Positions 15,395 to 28,132 of a stretch of 64,000 bases of DNA are shown here, in pieces; the first letter of the stretch is position 1; each line of letters starts with the position of its first letter. Position numbers and translations under genes: made by a program. Below the pieces are notes generated by a model that ran no database searches, was not told where the DNA came from, and saw nothing but the letters and a program-made list of their open reading frames with translations. Source of the DNA: Hydnum rufescens UP504 (Eukaryota > Basidiomycota > Agaricomycetes > Cantharellales > Hydnaceae); assembly GCA_014904985.1 (NCBI GenBank), contig MU128960.1, positions 215,241 through 279,240 of the forward strand. Direction: 5' to 3'.

Positions 15395-17935
15395 ATGTCT
15401 TCTCACTCTCCGATTGTCGTTCCTGAGGGCTTTACCCTGCACAAGGAGAATTCCGCGTACATCCTGTTGCCTTCGGATAATGGAGCTTTTCTTAACACCG
15501 TCCAAGAGTTCAATCGTGATCTGAGCATTGCTTGTATTCGTGCCTGGAGCGAACGGAATAACCGAGATAAACAAGCTAAATTTCTCCAACGTCAGACGCA
15601 ACTGGACGCCAAAAATGCCACACGAAAGACAAAGAAGCGGAAGACTGGTGTGTGGGGATTATGCCAGCCAGATGAAGGGAGTACCCACAAGGATTAACTC
15701 CTTAGATGGAGTTTTGGTCCATATGGATGATGAAAGTACTGGAGCTCAAGAGTCAGTAGGAGTTGACCCCGCGTCTCTCGACAAAGTGAAGGGCCCAGAC
15801 ACTGAGGCGTGTATCTCCTCGTATCTCATCGTAGCGTCTACGCTCATTGAGCCATGCAACAAAGCAGTATCGAACGCACAAAATAACTATCTTAGAGCCG
15901 CTGAGTGCCACTGGGCTGCGGTCCATCCGATATGCGAACGAAATTCCCCTCGTTAAGTATGTACCACCCCCCACCCCCCCGAGAAGAAAAATAGTGTGGA
16001 GCGTCCTGACTTGCCCTATTATAGACACGTTATCGCCAATGATATCTCGCTCGATGCGATCGCTGCTATGCAGCGGAATGTGGACATAAATGGCCTCGCT
16101 CCCCCTGGCCATTCGCAGAGCGCTTCCGAGCAACCGAATCCCATCAAAGACCCGGGCGATTCCGCGGGTCCATCAGCGGAGCCTCGAAAACCAACTGTAA
16201 CAGTGAATGAGGGCGATGCAACGTGTGCCGTCTGCCGTTGGTCATTTTCCTATCATAACTTAGTGACATTTCGCACGAATTTAGAGCACTCATGTACTCT
16301 CAACGGACGGCAAAAACCAATGTCGATGTCGTGGATCTGGATCCATATGGAACAGCTGCGCCGTTTATTGATGGAGCCGTTCAATGTGTCGTTGATAATG
16401 GTCAGTGGCATAGATGTGTGCGTGATATCTATCTTGCTTAACACAACATCATGTCAGGTTTACTTTGCATTACATGTACGGACTTAGCTGTGTTGGCTGG
16501 TAACAACTATCCAGAGAAATGGCTCGTATTCGTATGCACAGTAATTTGACTGGACATAGTCTTGACTCATTTCTCTTTCATCAGTTTCGCAAACTATGGG
16601 GGAATGCCCTTGAAAGCAGAATATTGCCATGAGGCGGTGCGCTCATTCGTTCAAGAGATGCTAGTTAACTGCCCTAATTTCTCCTGTTCTCTGGGATTTC
16701 AGGCTCTCAGACTCGTTCTGCATTCCGTTGCTACCGCTGCAGCACGATATGGGCGAAGTATAACGCCTCTGTTGTCGCTCTCAATTGACTTCTATGTTCG
16801 AATATTTGTACAAGTGAGGGCAGCCCCGATCGAAGTCAAGAAATTGGCATGGTGAGCCACTACCATGCCCAAGGCCTTATCTTTTTTGCATCCTATCCGA
16901 TTCATCCAGTAACACCGCGGTCTACTATGTCTGTACGTCGTGTCAGGCATGGCACGAGCAGCCCTTAGGCAAGGCCATAGAGAAGGCGAACGAATCATCC
17001 GGAAACGTCAATCGTGTCTACAAGACAACGGTAGGACCACCAACCGCCCAGGAGTGTGAAGAATGTGCTTCAAAGTATCATGTAACGTCTTTGTGTCGGG
17101 TCCACACTACGCCAGGCGATCTAACTGGATTTGCTAGGTCGCTGGTCCCATGTGGTCTGGCCCTCTGCATGATCGGGAATTTGTGAAGGAAGTCCTGGAT
17201 CTGGTCAACGCCAACCCAACGAGCTTTGGTACCACACCCAGGATGCAAGGGATGCTCACTGTCGCAAGCGAGGTAAAACACCGATCCTATATTCTTGTAG
17301 GAGAGAACCATAATCCTTGCTAATATAATTGGAGAATTAGGAACTAGACGTTCCATTCTACTTCACACCTGCCAAAGTAGCAGGGTTTTTCCAATGCAAT
17401 TGTCCATCTCTGCAAGATATCTCGTGAGCGCTTTCCGTTCCTTCGAGTCCCCCATTATTTAGCTACTGCTGCTAAAAAGCTAGTGGTCACCGCAGATCGG
17501 CGCTGCTGAACGCCGGGCACAGCGTTTCGCGCTCGCACGCAGCTGCGGGTTCCATCAAGACAACGGCGTCACAGCGGGACATTCACGACGTCTTCCGCAG
17601 CTGGATAAAGCTTCATCCCGTGAAGATGAGTAACATCAAAGAAGGTTCCCCAGCGTACAGACTTGTGACCACAGAACTAAAGTGGGTCGCCCCCCGCCTT
17701 CGCAGAATTGGCCACCCCATTCGCTGATGCTTATTTCCTTTACTTTATTTTATTTTATTTTATTTCGCCTGCAGAACTGCAAGCAGACTTCACGCGACAT
17801 CCCAAGACCTTGACTTCGTCCGTTAAGCTAGTGAGATACCAGCAAAATCCTACGCCACATTGGGGCCCGGGAACCCGAGCGGGAGGGAGTAAGCGTAAGC
17901 GGAGCAAAGAGGGAAAAGAAGAAAGCCAAGAGTAA
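15395..17935 (+). CDS. TRM1: tRNA (guanine26-N2)-dimethyltransferase
   Basis: Trm1 uses S-adenosylmethionine to dimethylate G26 of most tRNAs in the nucleus and mitochondria. The visible blocks are in order: the N-terminal [17 protein letters not shown]; the SAM-binding [38 protein letters not shown]; the catalytic-site [67 protein letters not shown]; a [15 protein letters not shown] / CEECASKY zinc-like cysteine set; [16 protein letters not shown]; and a basic tail [15 protein letters not shown] suitable as a nuclear signal. At least seven short introns are needed. Small stretches around 15650-15860 and 16200-16290 are hard to assign by eye. Confidence 0.92.
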
Positions 17936-18159
17936 AAACGACTGCTCAATTATAATATAAGGGTTTACGTGATGCGAATGCGAGTGGGATATGATATGGT
18001 ATGAATGCGGTGCAAGCACAGCGAGCAGATAAACAGGATATGTACATCCAGCGTCCATTCCGATTAACACAGAAAAATTTGACAAGTGTAGGTGATGTAA
18101 TAAGTAAACCAGAAAGACAATTACCCGAGAAGAATAGCCAGAAAAGTTATAGAATACGT

Positions 18160-21100
18160 TCAGTCAGATTCGCCGAGAAAATCTAACGATGCTTTCGTGA
18201 GCCATGCATGTTTAAGTAACTCCTGAGCAGAGGGTCGCGCGGTATGATCCAACTCGAATGCCTTGTTTAAAAAGTCTTCTGCCTCAGGCGAGATATCGGG
18301 CGGAGTTTCAGGTTTTGCAGAGGACCCAATCTACACGGGGATGTTGTGAGCATTAAACACACAGGGCAAACCTAATGAAACACAGCCGCACCTTGAAAAT
18401 GGCCTGCATTTGAGTAAACTTGGCCCAAGGATGTTCGCCAGTGAGCATCTCCACCACGAGGCAGCCCAAGCTCCATATGTCTGCCTTGCTGGTGTACGAG
18501 GTCTGCTTCACGACTTCTGGCGCCATCCAGAAAACAGAGCCTTGGAGAGAGGGTCGATGCACTCGGGCAGAGGACAGCAGATCTGAGGGATGTCAATTCT
18601 AATTCCAGACACAAGAGAACTGACACCGATACGCACTGTCTTCTACTTTCTTGGAAATACCAAAATCTGAAATCTTGATGCCGCCTTTATTGTCGACAAG
18701 GATATTTGCACCCTTGATATCTCGATGAATGATGTCGCGTTCGTGGAGATAAACAAGGCCTGCAAGGATCTGGCTGACCCAGTTGCGAACGAGCTCCTCT
18801 TCGAAAGCCCCATAATTGCGCAAGAGCGCAACTACAGAACCGCCTGGGACGTATTCCAGGAAAATATTGAGGTGGTGCTCATCCATTGACGAATCTGGTG
18901 GAATCCTTGAGCTCCCAGTCGCAAGTCCAGGGACACAGACATGACATACCCAGGTATTGCACGATATTTGGATGCTGCAAATCCTTCAGCAGCTCGATTT
19001 CGCGCTCGAGAGCACTTAGCATGCTCTTCTTCCTCTCTTCGTTGTGAGAAGATCCTGTAGGGAGTTCCACTTGTTTAACGGCCATAAGGAGACCATGGAA
19101 TGCATCCATCCCAAGATACACGCTGCCGAACGACCCAGAACCTATCAAAGCCCCTTTGATCCATTTTATGGATCGCTTCCCTAAGTCGGACCAAAATGAT
19201 TGAGAGGTCTACTCGAACTGACATGCACCACGACTTACGGCCAGTAGAAGTAACTGCTTTACCAACGTCGTCTTCGGCTGCGGATTCAACGTCGCCTCCT
19301 TCACTCAGCTCTCCTTCGTCGCTGGTTTCTTCGGCAGTATCTTCCTCATCTTCATCTTCGGGTCGTCTTCTACACTAGGGTCTTGGCCGAGGGTGCTCCC
19401 TTCACTTGTGCCAACCACCGTTGAGTCCGATATTGAGCCGTTCTGGCGATTATCCATCTCCGCTGTGATCTCGTCCACAGTGAGGAACGTGCTCGCAGTC
19501 GACTTCCGCTTATTCTTCATCTCACTTGCATAGCTGAATCGCTTGCTGGAGGAATTAGTGCGTAATCTGGGGAACACGGATTCAGACAAAGATTCGGATT
19601 CGAAAGAGACCGGAGGGAGGACATGTGGAGTAGAAGGCTCGTTGCCTTTAGACCGCCCAATGACGTTATCCTCATCGGGTTCTGTGGACGAACGGTCGCC
19701 ATCCGTCGATATAGATAAGCGGGGAGCAGCTTCTTCTTCTTCTTCAGCAAGCCGTGAGGGGTGAGGGCCCTGTCGACGAGAAGACGAAGGTCGTGATGAA
19801 CCACTGAGCGAGGAACGAGGAGAAGTAGACCTCCGAGGTACAGGATAGATGATATCGCTTTTGTCGCCGAGATTCCAGGAAGACCGAACACTACCACCGA
19901 GGGGTCCAGTGCCTGACATGATGCTCTCCCGCCTGATGGATCCACTTCCTCGAAGCATACTGTTGCGCGCAGTCCGCTCGAGCACTTTCTTCTCAGTATG
20001 AGGGAAGAACTCCCCGAGATGGGAAGTAATGAGTTCCGACGGTGGCCGTTGACCGAAGAAGCTGCGTAATTTCTTCTGGGGGTTCGCAAGGAAGGATCCG
20101 GATTGACTGTTTTTCGTGGGAGATGACTCCGCTTCCAAGGGCGGCGGTGGCAATAAGCCCAGCCCCGACATGACGCTGATAGTGCTCGCACGAGCCAATT
20201 GTTTGCTTGTGGCGGACCTCAGGTTTCCTGAAGACGAAAGAGTGCCCGGTGAACCCGCCCGTGGAGTGGGGTCACGCGAGTCAGCGTCGTCGCTGTCGGG
20301 AGCGGCCAGATTCGACTTCGAGCCAAATCCAGAGGTCGTAGTAGGACTCGTCGGTGAAATCTGACTCGCCGGTGGGCGGACTCCGAAGAAGTGCTCCAAC
20401 TTGCTGACCTGTTTTCGAGGAATAAGGCCATATCTCCGCAATGTTAAACCACGTTCCCGAGAGGGATTCGACGAATCCGCATGACAAACAGAGAGGAGCT
20501 GCTGCTCGGTGAGAGGGGTATCTTAAATGGAAGGATCTATCAGCGTATGCAGTGTTGGCATAATGGGTCGACACTCACATGGGCCCTCGTGTCCTGGAAG
20601 TTCAAGATACACCGCCCAACCGTCGACGATGAGCGCGCCATCTTCATTTTCGGTAGCGACCACTGGACCTCCGTGTATCTTGTTCATCTTCTTCAGGACG
20701 TTTTCTATCACTTGCACGCCACCTTGGCAATCACCGACGTTGATGACCCGAGAATGACCCTCATCTGCGAGGATAAATTTAACGCATAAGCGTCTTAATT
20801 CTTCCAGAGACTTAGGTGCAGCCTGGGATGGAGAATTCGAATGAGTAGAGGACAAGCCGCGGGTGATTGGAGTGGTGGCCTCGGTCTGTGATGTTTCAAC
20901 TATAGGGCTCAACGGGAAGCCATTGCCAGAGTTTGGAACGTGGAGGGTCGGGAGTATGATTGGATCTCGATCTCGGATGGCATGATTACTGGATTGATAC
21001 GGGTGAGAGATCGTACTGGAGGTGGATCCAATTTCCCCGGAAGTTCCTGGCCGTGCGCTGAGGGCTGGAGCAGGATTAAGAGGCTTGCTAGCCTGGGACA

Positions 21101-22154
21101 TGGAGGGAGATTTCTGATGAAGCGATCTGTTTGGAATGCTTCGAAGAGCGACAGATGGCAAAGGCGATGCAGATCTTGGAAATGGCACACTGCGCTTATC
21201 TGGCGCAAATGTTCCGCCCAGAAGGTTCCCGGGATTTGGACGAGCTGGTAATCCATAATCACCGGCATGCCATTGAGCACTAGGCACAGTAGTCTGTGTA
21301 GGGGCAGGGGGAAGGGGGTCTTTGGTAAAGGGAGGCGGTGCATGGGGCTCTGGGGTCCGTCGGCCGGGGGTGTGGGTGGAAAGAGGGGGGCCGAGGCTGA
21401 CATTACCATTAGTTCTCTGTCGAGGTGGTGGGGGTGGCTGTGTTCGGGAGCAGGGACTGGGGGAGGTAGAGCAGGGAGATAACGCGCGGTATTAGATAAA
21501 GGCTGCTGCGGGAGAGACATAGCGAGGAGTCGGTGTGGGTTTGGCAGTTGCAGGGATTCCTTGTGCAGACCCCACAAGCTGGGGGAGATCACGGGAGGCA
21601 GATTCGGTGATGTGTAAAGGAGGAGGCCGAGCGGTGTCCAGCCGCCTTCCGGTCGTCGTACCAGACATCACCTCCTTTGTAGTACTGGATTGGCCATGGG
21701 CGTCTCTTCCCATTTGTGAGCCTGACATGGATGCGGATGGTGGCACAGAAGTAGATCGCATGCACTTTTGGCGAAGAGCCTTGACAGCAACAAGAATCTT
21801 AATGCGATCGCCGACGCTGATAATCCCGGTTTCTTTCAGTGCGGTCTGGTCTAGGTCCAGGATCAAGTCGCCACGAATATCGTTTTCGCGAAATCTGGTG
21901 GCATGATGGCCCACTTTGGCTTCGGAGAGCCACTTGGAGACGTGCGGATCCGACCATTGCTTGACCCACTCCAGATGGGTCAAACCTGGGGGACAATCGA
22001 GAGAAACAGTTGGTGATGGTGCTGGGCTTGCAGATCCTGAACCACTTCGAAAGGGAGAAGTCTGTCGACCTAAAGAGCCATTCGAGCTAAATATTTCAGA
22101 TGTCGGGGTACCGGACGGTAAGACCTCTGAGGGAATAACAAGCTCTGTAAACAT
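18160..22154 (-). CDS. STE11: Ste11-type MAP kinase kinase kinase (SAM, RA, kinase)
   Basis: A MAPKKK of the pheromone/filamentation cascade. From the ATG at 22154: a Ser-rich start; a SAM domain (about residues 60-130, [20 protein letters not shown] ... [20 protein letters not shown]) that in orthologues binds the Ste50-type adaptor; a long Pro/Ser-rich stretch; a Ras-association domain (about 20815-20560, [20 protein letters not shown] ... [16 protein letters not shown]); a long disordered linker with [16 protein letters not shown] and [12 protein letters not shown]; and a C-terminal kinase domain. The kinase carries [36 protein letters not shown] and [11 protein letters not shown] and ends [17 protein letters not shown]. 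Introns interrupt the RA and kinase domains. It is convergent with TRM1 (224 bp apart). Domain order equals Ste11/Byr2 and basidiomycete Ubc4/Kpp4. Confidence 0.93.
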
Positions 22155-24188
22155 CTAAGGCGTGCAGGCAGGCGACCAGCCGGGAAGTGCCGGTGATAAG
22201 ACAATGGCCAATTCCAGTATTCTAGCGATCTTCTTGCCACTAGTCCAACCCGGCAGCGTCTGCGAAATAGGAATACAAATACTTCTCTCTCGCCCCACCA
22301 CCATTGATTCATATCCAGAGGGTATGTTGTTAACCACTCTTGTTGTCGGGATCAAACAATGAAAGTGTCTATTGTTCATCGAGAATAAAATCCATCCTTT
22401 TGATTTTCAAGGTGGATTCTCCGACAACCCTCGGGGCTCGACCCCGCCGGTTCTAAAAAAAACCGTGGACAATGGATTGAACTATAGCGACGTCGTACAT
22501 TGAGGCTATTCTTGCCGCCACTCCTGGGGGCCTTTTAGTATGTCTTCGGCCGATTGTAGTATTGCGGTCTCACAGGACAGGGAGGTGCTCACAACAACGG
22601 AAGGCTCTACTGTCTACATGCGGAAGAAGTCCGTCTTGACGTTTGTGGTGACTTGGGTAATGTGTTTATCCGTCTGTGAGGCGCTGGCGGCTGGAGTATA
22701 TCTCTTAATTTGCAGCTCTCCGTCAGCGAAGACACTGAAGCCATGATATAAGCACCAGTTCTGACATGGAAGAGGATGGTCTGTGGGGGTAAGTATGTAT
22801 TTGGTGCTACAACGGGTGTAATCGTCTGTGAACAGAGGGAATGAGATGGTTATGCTGATAATAATAATAAAAAGCATCTGCATCATCCGACGTGTAAGAT
22901 GGAAAACTGACTCTTTGGGGACAGTGCCACAGTCAGGATTAAGATAATATTAGACTACATAAATTATACAGCACTCAAGATCTGCAGATCTCGGCGATCC
23001 GCGGATGTCTTTGGGCCACAATCTGCTGTACTGTCCAATGGCTATCCAAGGATCTGTTGTTACGGGTACAATCCAACCGCAGGACTGCCCTCATTTCGAG
23101 AATGATAGAGACATTCAAGAAGCCGTGTCCTTGTACTCCAGCTCTGATCTATTATATATACACTGGATGGCCGTCGTAGTTTGACTATGCGCTTTGGAGC
23201 TGTCCGGTGCACTGTGTGGCATCAAAATCCATCGTGTCAGAGAAATTCGTAGGTGGTTCCCTCAACAATTTCAGCATTTCCCTGGTGTAAAACCATATCC
23301 AAGATTCAAGGAATGGAACCGCCCGTCCTATCGCCGAGCCGGCTCAAGTGGGGCCCCATGGCCAGTAGCCCATTCTCCTTCTGCGTAGACACGATAACGC
23401 CCTCGGGTATGGTGACTACCGTATCAAGGGAGGAGGAACGCGAGGTGTGGGCCTCAATCTGTTTGGAGGTGGCAGAAGCAATGACGCGGCCAACATAGAC
23501 TGGCCGAAATTACTAGCCGTGTACCTATGCAAATGAATATAGATAAGGGGGCTTGCGACAGGTATTGGGTTTGGCTGTTCACCTGAATTAGGCTGAGTAT
23601 CGCGATTGGCATACCTGAATCCCGATGTTGTGAGATTGTAAGATCGTAACTACTGTAAGGTAGTGATCACCTCGGAGAGGCATCCAGTGTATATATAGGG
23701 CGTCCGATGGGTGCAGCTATCCTTCCTGAAATGAGGTGCCACGAAATATACATTTCTGTAATCCGGTAATCCCCGAGTTTAGACTCGTTTTGCTTCTTTC
23801 CACCCACCTGTCACCCCTTTGGCGTCCTGTTGGTCCCATGAATAATATGTCTGATGGTCTTTTACATCATGTAGCCTACACCTTGTGCCCCAGGGCTCCA
23901 GTGTAGCCCCAAGAGATTAACCTAGATAGCCAGTTATCTTTGTGCAAGACTCATTCTTAGCGAGTCCACTCGAGCTCACTGTATCAGCCCGATTGGTGAG
24001 GCTCGGCTCGACTCTTGCCGCCTTGGCGGGTCGCGGCAACACTCAACCTGGTCATTAAAGCCGTCGGATAGTCGGCAGGAGGTGATCATGACTGCCGACT
24101 ATCGTATCGGACTCAAAACGGCTGTCATACTCCGAGTATATATTACTCTGGCTGACGCCGGTTTCCCCCAGTACCGTACGATTCACTC
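22155..24188. other. 2-kb intergenic region between STE11 and peroxiredoxin
   Basis: Holds the upstream regions of two divergent genes. A minus-strand open stretch around 23310-23500 (VYVGRVIASATSKQIEAH, TVVTIPEGVIVSTQKENG) reads like protein but has no start and hits a stop at 23310, so it may be a small gene remnant. No RNA gene was recognised. Confidence 0.3.
24029..24045. repeat. Isolated hAT-like terminus
   Basis: The stretch GGGTCGCGGCAACACT matches the right end of the element at 10310-11705 (GTCGCGGCAACACTA). I found no matching left end nearby, so this is probably a truncated relic. Confidence 0.45.
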
Positions 24189-24918
24189 ATGCCTCACGAA
24201 CTCATTGGCAAGAAGGCCCCGTCCTTCTCCCTCACTTCGTCCAATGACGAGACCTACACCGTCACCCCCGGCGAGACGGGTGGCAAGCCCCTCGCGTTCG
24301 TACGGGTATCCAGAAACGAGGACAACCCAATCTTGCTGATTCCCCATCTTCCTCCAGGATATTTTTCTTCCCCAAGGCAGGCACGCCCGTGTGCACCAAG
24401 GAGGCATGCTCCTTCCGAGACTCACTGTCCGACAATGAGGCGTACTCCGGCTCTGGTGTCACCGTGATCGGGATTTCGGCGGACACCCCAAAGAAACTGA
24501 AGCCGTGGGTCGAAGAGAATAAGCTGCCTGTGAGTCATTCTGGAGGATAGCCATATGGAGCTATATTCTGTGGGAATCTAACCTGTCGGATCTCGCAGTA
24601 TCCTGTTCTGTCCGATGCGGATCGCAAAGTACGCAAGGATCTATACAAAACCTCTTCCGGCTTGCTAGGTTTGATCGATGGTGCGCTTGTTGCCCATAGC
24701 AGATTATTGGTGATCTGATACAGTACTGCGCATCAGGTCGATATACCTTTTTTGTTGATGCTAAAGGAATTGTCCGCGGCGTCGAAGATTCCAGCCTACG
24801 TGCCTCGTACGTTGGCGACAGTAATCCCCCCACTCTATTCTGATAGTCTCTCTTCTTCAGCGCACACATTAACTTTGTTGACAAGTGGTTGGAGACTGTC
24901 AAGAGCGAGAGCAAATGA
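24189..24918 (+). CDS. BCP/PrxQ-type (Dot5-like) peroxiredoxin
   Basis: A thiol peroxidase of the bacterioferritin-comigratory/PrxQ group, which in yeast is the nuclear Dot5. Exon 1 MPHELIGKKAPSFSLTSSND; after an intron IFFFPKAGTPVCTKEACSFRD; then SGVTVIGISADTPKKLKPWV; after introns YPVLSDADRKVRKDLYKT, GLLGLIDG, RYTFFVDAKGIVRGVED and a C-terminal helix FVDKWLETVKSESK-stop. The peroxidatic and probable resolving cysteines sit five residues apart in PVCTKEAC, as in atypical 2-Cys PrxQ enzymes. The usual Gly before the first Cys is Val here. The product is about 165 residues, normal for the family, and no strong targeting signal is visible. Confidence 0.9.
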
Positions 24919-25113
24919 AAGTCTAGGATATGAACATTCTTTTTGCCTGTAGTTCGATGCGTGTACAATAGGCTACCGGGTGCTCAGACCACCGATTGCT
25001 TTTCATCACCGCCGTCGTGCGAAAAATCTGAAAATAAACTACATGTATCGGTCGGAGGCAAATGAGCAGGGTTCCTGGGGCTGGTGCTGTGTTTCGTTTT
25101 TGTAATCTCCATT

Positions 25114-27331
25114 ATGAGGATGCCCTCTGCGGACATCGACGACGACCCTCTCTCCCGGGCTCTCGCTGAGGAACGAGCGAGAGATTCTCCTCAGGAGAGA
25201 AAAGAGCGTCTTGAGCGCGAAGCCAAGGCCCGTTTTCAAAGGTACCGCCCTTCCCAAATTTGTCTTCTCGCTTTGCTGATACCAGAACTCGCGCACCCTC
25301 AGCCAACAAATCGACGAGCAAATCGACGAGGACAGAGAGAAAGCAAAGAGAGACTCTGCCATCGAGATTCTTCTCCTAGGTACTTCTGTCCGGCGTTGGG
25401 TCTTCACCCTGGCACCGCTTTTTGCTAAATGAATTCCCCTACTACTCTCTTACAGGTCAGAGCGAGTCGGGCAAAAGGTTGGCCAAATCTCGAAAAATCG
25501 TGGATCTATACTCAAGCCAGCCATAGCACTACATTGAAGCAGTTCCAAATCCTTGCAGATCAAGATGCCTTTCGTTCTCAACGCGGCGTATGGCGATACA
25601 TCGTCTACCTCAATCTCATCCGCTCCGTTCGGAAACTGCTCACCATTGTCTCCCAATGGCGAGAATCTGGGCAAGACATCCCCGATCTCGATGAGGCATT
25701 TCTCGCCGCGCAGGACAATCGGTTTCTTCAGATCCAGCTTCGACTTTCTCCTTTACTCCAGATCGAACGGGGCCTCGTCAAGAGCATGGGTCTCCCAGAT
25801 GATTCCCTCCCCGGCTCTCCTTCATTTCCTTCCAGTCCTATACAGGACCAGGAGTACTTCGTGCGTCCAAACACCGGCTGGATGAGTAACCTCCTCGGCC
25901 GCTGGTCAGGGAATCGAGTTACCCAAATTCATGGCTCAATTGACCCCGATGATCCCGATGATCCTGGCCACATCGTCGCCGCTTGTGGTGTTGATATTAT
26001 GGAGCTATGGAATAGTCCTTTCGTGCAAGCTGTGCTCCAGCAAGGCAGTCTCCGCATTGAAGACGAAGGGGGATTGTTAGTGCTCTCTTGTCTTTCCTAA
26101 TCATTGCTCTGGTATGCTTATAGACGGATTCCCCTCCCTCCCCACCCTGCAGCTTTTTAAATGATATCGAGAGGGTGACGTCCCCAGAGTAAGAGCAATT
26201 CCTCCATCTTAGCATCTTTATCTCACCGTTCTATCCAGCTTCGTTCCGTCAGACAGTGACATCGTTCGCTGTCGATTAAAAACGATTGGCATTAGCAAGC
26301 ACGAATTTGTGCTAAATAGAGTCGACCCACTTGCCAGGACGACACACATCAGGATCTGTAAAATAATGAATCTTCCTCCGTATCCTCCACAATTGACTGA
26401 TGCTCCTTCCTAGATGATGTAGGCGGTGCTCGGAGTCAGGTGAGTCGGTGCTTGTTGACCCACGTGTCAATGTCATGTGCGATGCTAATCGGTACCGCAT
26501 TTCTAGCGCGCCACGTGGGCTCCGTGAGTATTTGCGCTTCGCGATGATCCGAACCACGCCCTGATTACCTAATTCTAGATACTTTGATTCGGTTAAAATC
26601 CTTCTCTTTTTGGCGCCCATATCAGCCTTCGATCAATATCTAGAAGAGGATCCGCGTGTGAACCGAATCAAGGACTCTTTGGAACTATGGAAATCCCTCA
26701 CGGTGGGTTTTAGTCAATCTCTCTTCTTTATCCCCGTCTCCTGATCTCTTCATCACTAGTCAAATTCAATTCTGAAAGATGTCCCGATTGTGTAAGCCTT
26801 GCACCCACAAGTACCTGACTATTCCATTGACCCGAAGTTACTATCCCAAGTCTTTTCTTAAATAAGGTCGGTGCATCCCCACTCGACGTCTTCATCGATA
26901 TCTAACGTTCCCTCTGCTTCATGTAGTGCGACCTGCTCAGGGCAAAGCTCGACTCTAACGTCTTCCTGAACAAACATATCACGTCTTACAATGGGCCCAA
27001 CGACTTCCAGAACGTGGCCGAATGTACGTTTAAACCCTTCGCTTTCTCAACCCATTCTTTGTCACTCATCGCTTACTGAACGTTCTAAAAGACCTTTTAA
27101 AGCGGTTTGAGAAGATTGGTCGCAACACCTTTCCATCTCGAGATATTCACGTACACTTTACAACTGCCACCGTACGCTTTTTACTCCCTCCAATTATCGC
27201 GCTTAACGTATTGTCCCTTATTGTGCCCTTTTTTTTTTTTGCAGGATACCAGTTCAACCTGTTCCATTCTCGCACGCGTTAGCGATCTCGTCATTCGTGA
27301 GCAATTGCGGGACATGCGTCTGCTTTCCTAA
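25114..27331 (+). CDS. Heterotrimeric G protein alpha subunit, divergent fungal class
   Basis: GTP-binding alpha subunit in at least eight exons. G1 is GQSESGKSTTLKQFQ, with the Ser codon split by an intron near 25470-25528. The helical domain (25529-26100) has a Pro/Ser insert DDSLPGSPSFPSSPIQDQE. G2 region RLKTIGISKHEF; G3 DVGGARSQR; then VKILLFLAPISAFDQYLEED, G4 VLFLNKCDLL and G5 TTATDTSS. It ends REQLRDMRLLS. Compared with canonical G-alpha, there is no Gly2 for myristoylation (start MRMPSAD), the switch-II Gln (GQRSER) is Ala, and the C-terminal tail lacks the usual receptor-coupling cysteine pattern. These traits fit the extra G-alpha genes multiplied in Agaricomycetes. A second possible start lies two codons downstream (25120). 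Two exon joins around 26080-26430 are approximate. Confidence 0.88.
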
Positions 27332-28132
27332 TCAATATATCGTCATTTCCATCACTCCTTTACAACTGTAATTCGGGGTATTATTCCCCGTCCACTGTAT
27401 GCAGCTGTAACCTCCGTCTCCTAGGAAGGCTATATTAGCCTTGTTGATCCTTCACCCCTTTGTTCCCTGCACCTACTTGCCATCAATCTTGGTCATCATT
27501 TAATAGCACCTCACTTAGTTTTTTTTTGCATACTACATTTTCGTCCCCTGCAGACGTTTCACCCATTTCAGTTTTTTGTTGTTGCTCCTGTTTTAGTTAG
27601 ACTCGAGCGAGTTTTGTTGTCCCTGATCACATTGCTGTGGGAGTCTAATCTGGCTTTTTTTGCCTCCTGCCTTGATCCGCGGGGGCCGGGCGAGGACGAC
27701 CCTGTAGTGTATCAGCTCGATAGTAAGGCACAATCTTCCCCTCCCCCTCCAAACCAAAAAAAAAAACAAAAAACAAAAAAAAACCGCAGCCCACCCTCCG
27801 CCCCTGAGTCCCAGAGAGTCCCACTATATGCGTGACGACCATCCTCGGCTTTTATCCCCTTCTGGTCTAGACTCTGATATCCACACATGTCCGTCGTGGC
27901 ATATAGAAAATCGTGCCCAACACCACCATCATAGAAGGGTAAATTAGATATGCAGGTATATATACTATATTACGGACATACATAGATTCAGAGCACACGA
28001 TACATCATCCCGGAAATAATGCAAATAAAACCCAAATCAGAAAAGTGCGTCGTACTTGTTCAGACACGAGTACCTGTCGCGCCGACATTTGAGTCCTCAT
28101 ATGTATTCACTTGGAGTGGATATATCGTGCAC
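27332..28132. other. Convergent intergenic region
   Basis: 3' flanks of the G-alpha and mannosyltransferase genes. Contains T-rich tracts and an A/C-rich run (about 27755-27785). No gene recognised. Confidence 0.5.

Noticed and set aside
18420..21900. Many plus-strand open frames across STE11
   Set aside because: Antisense shadows of a clearly coding minus-strand gene.
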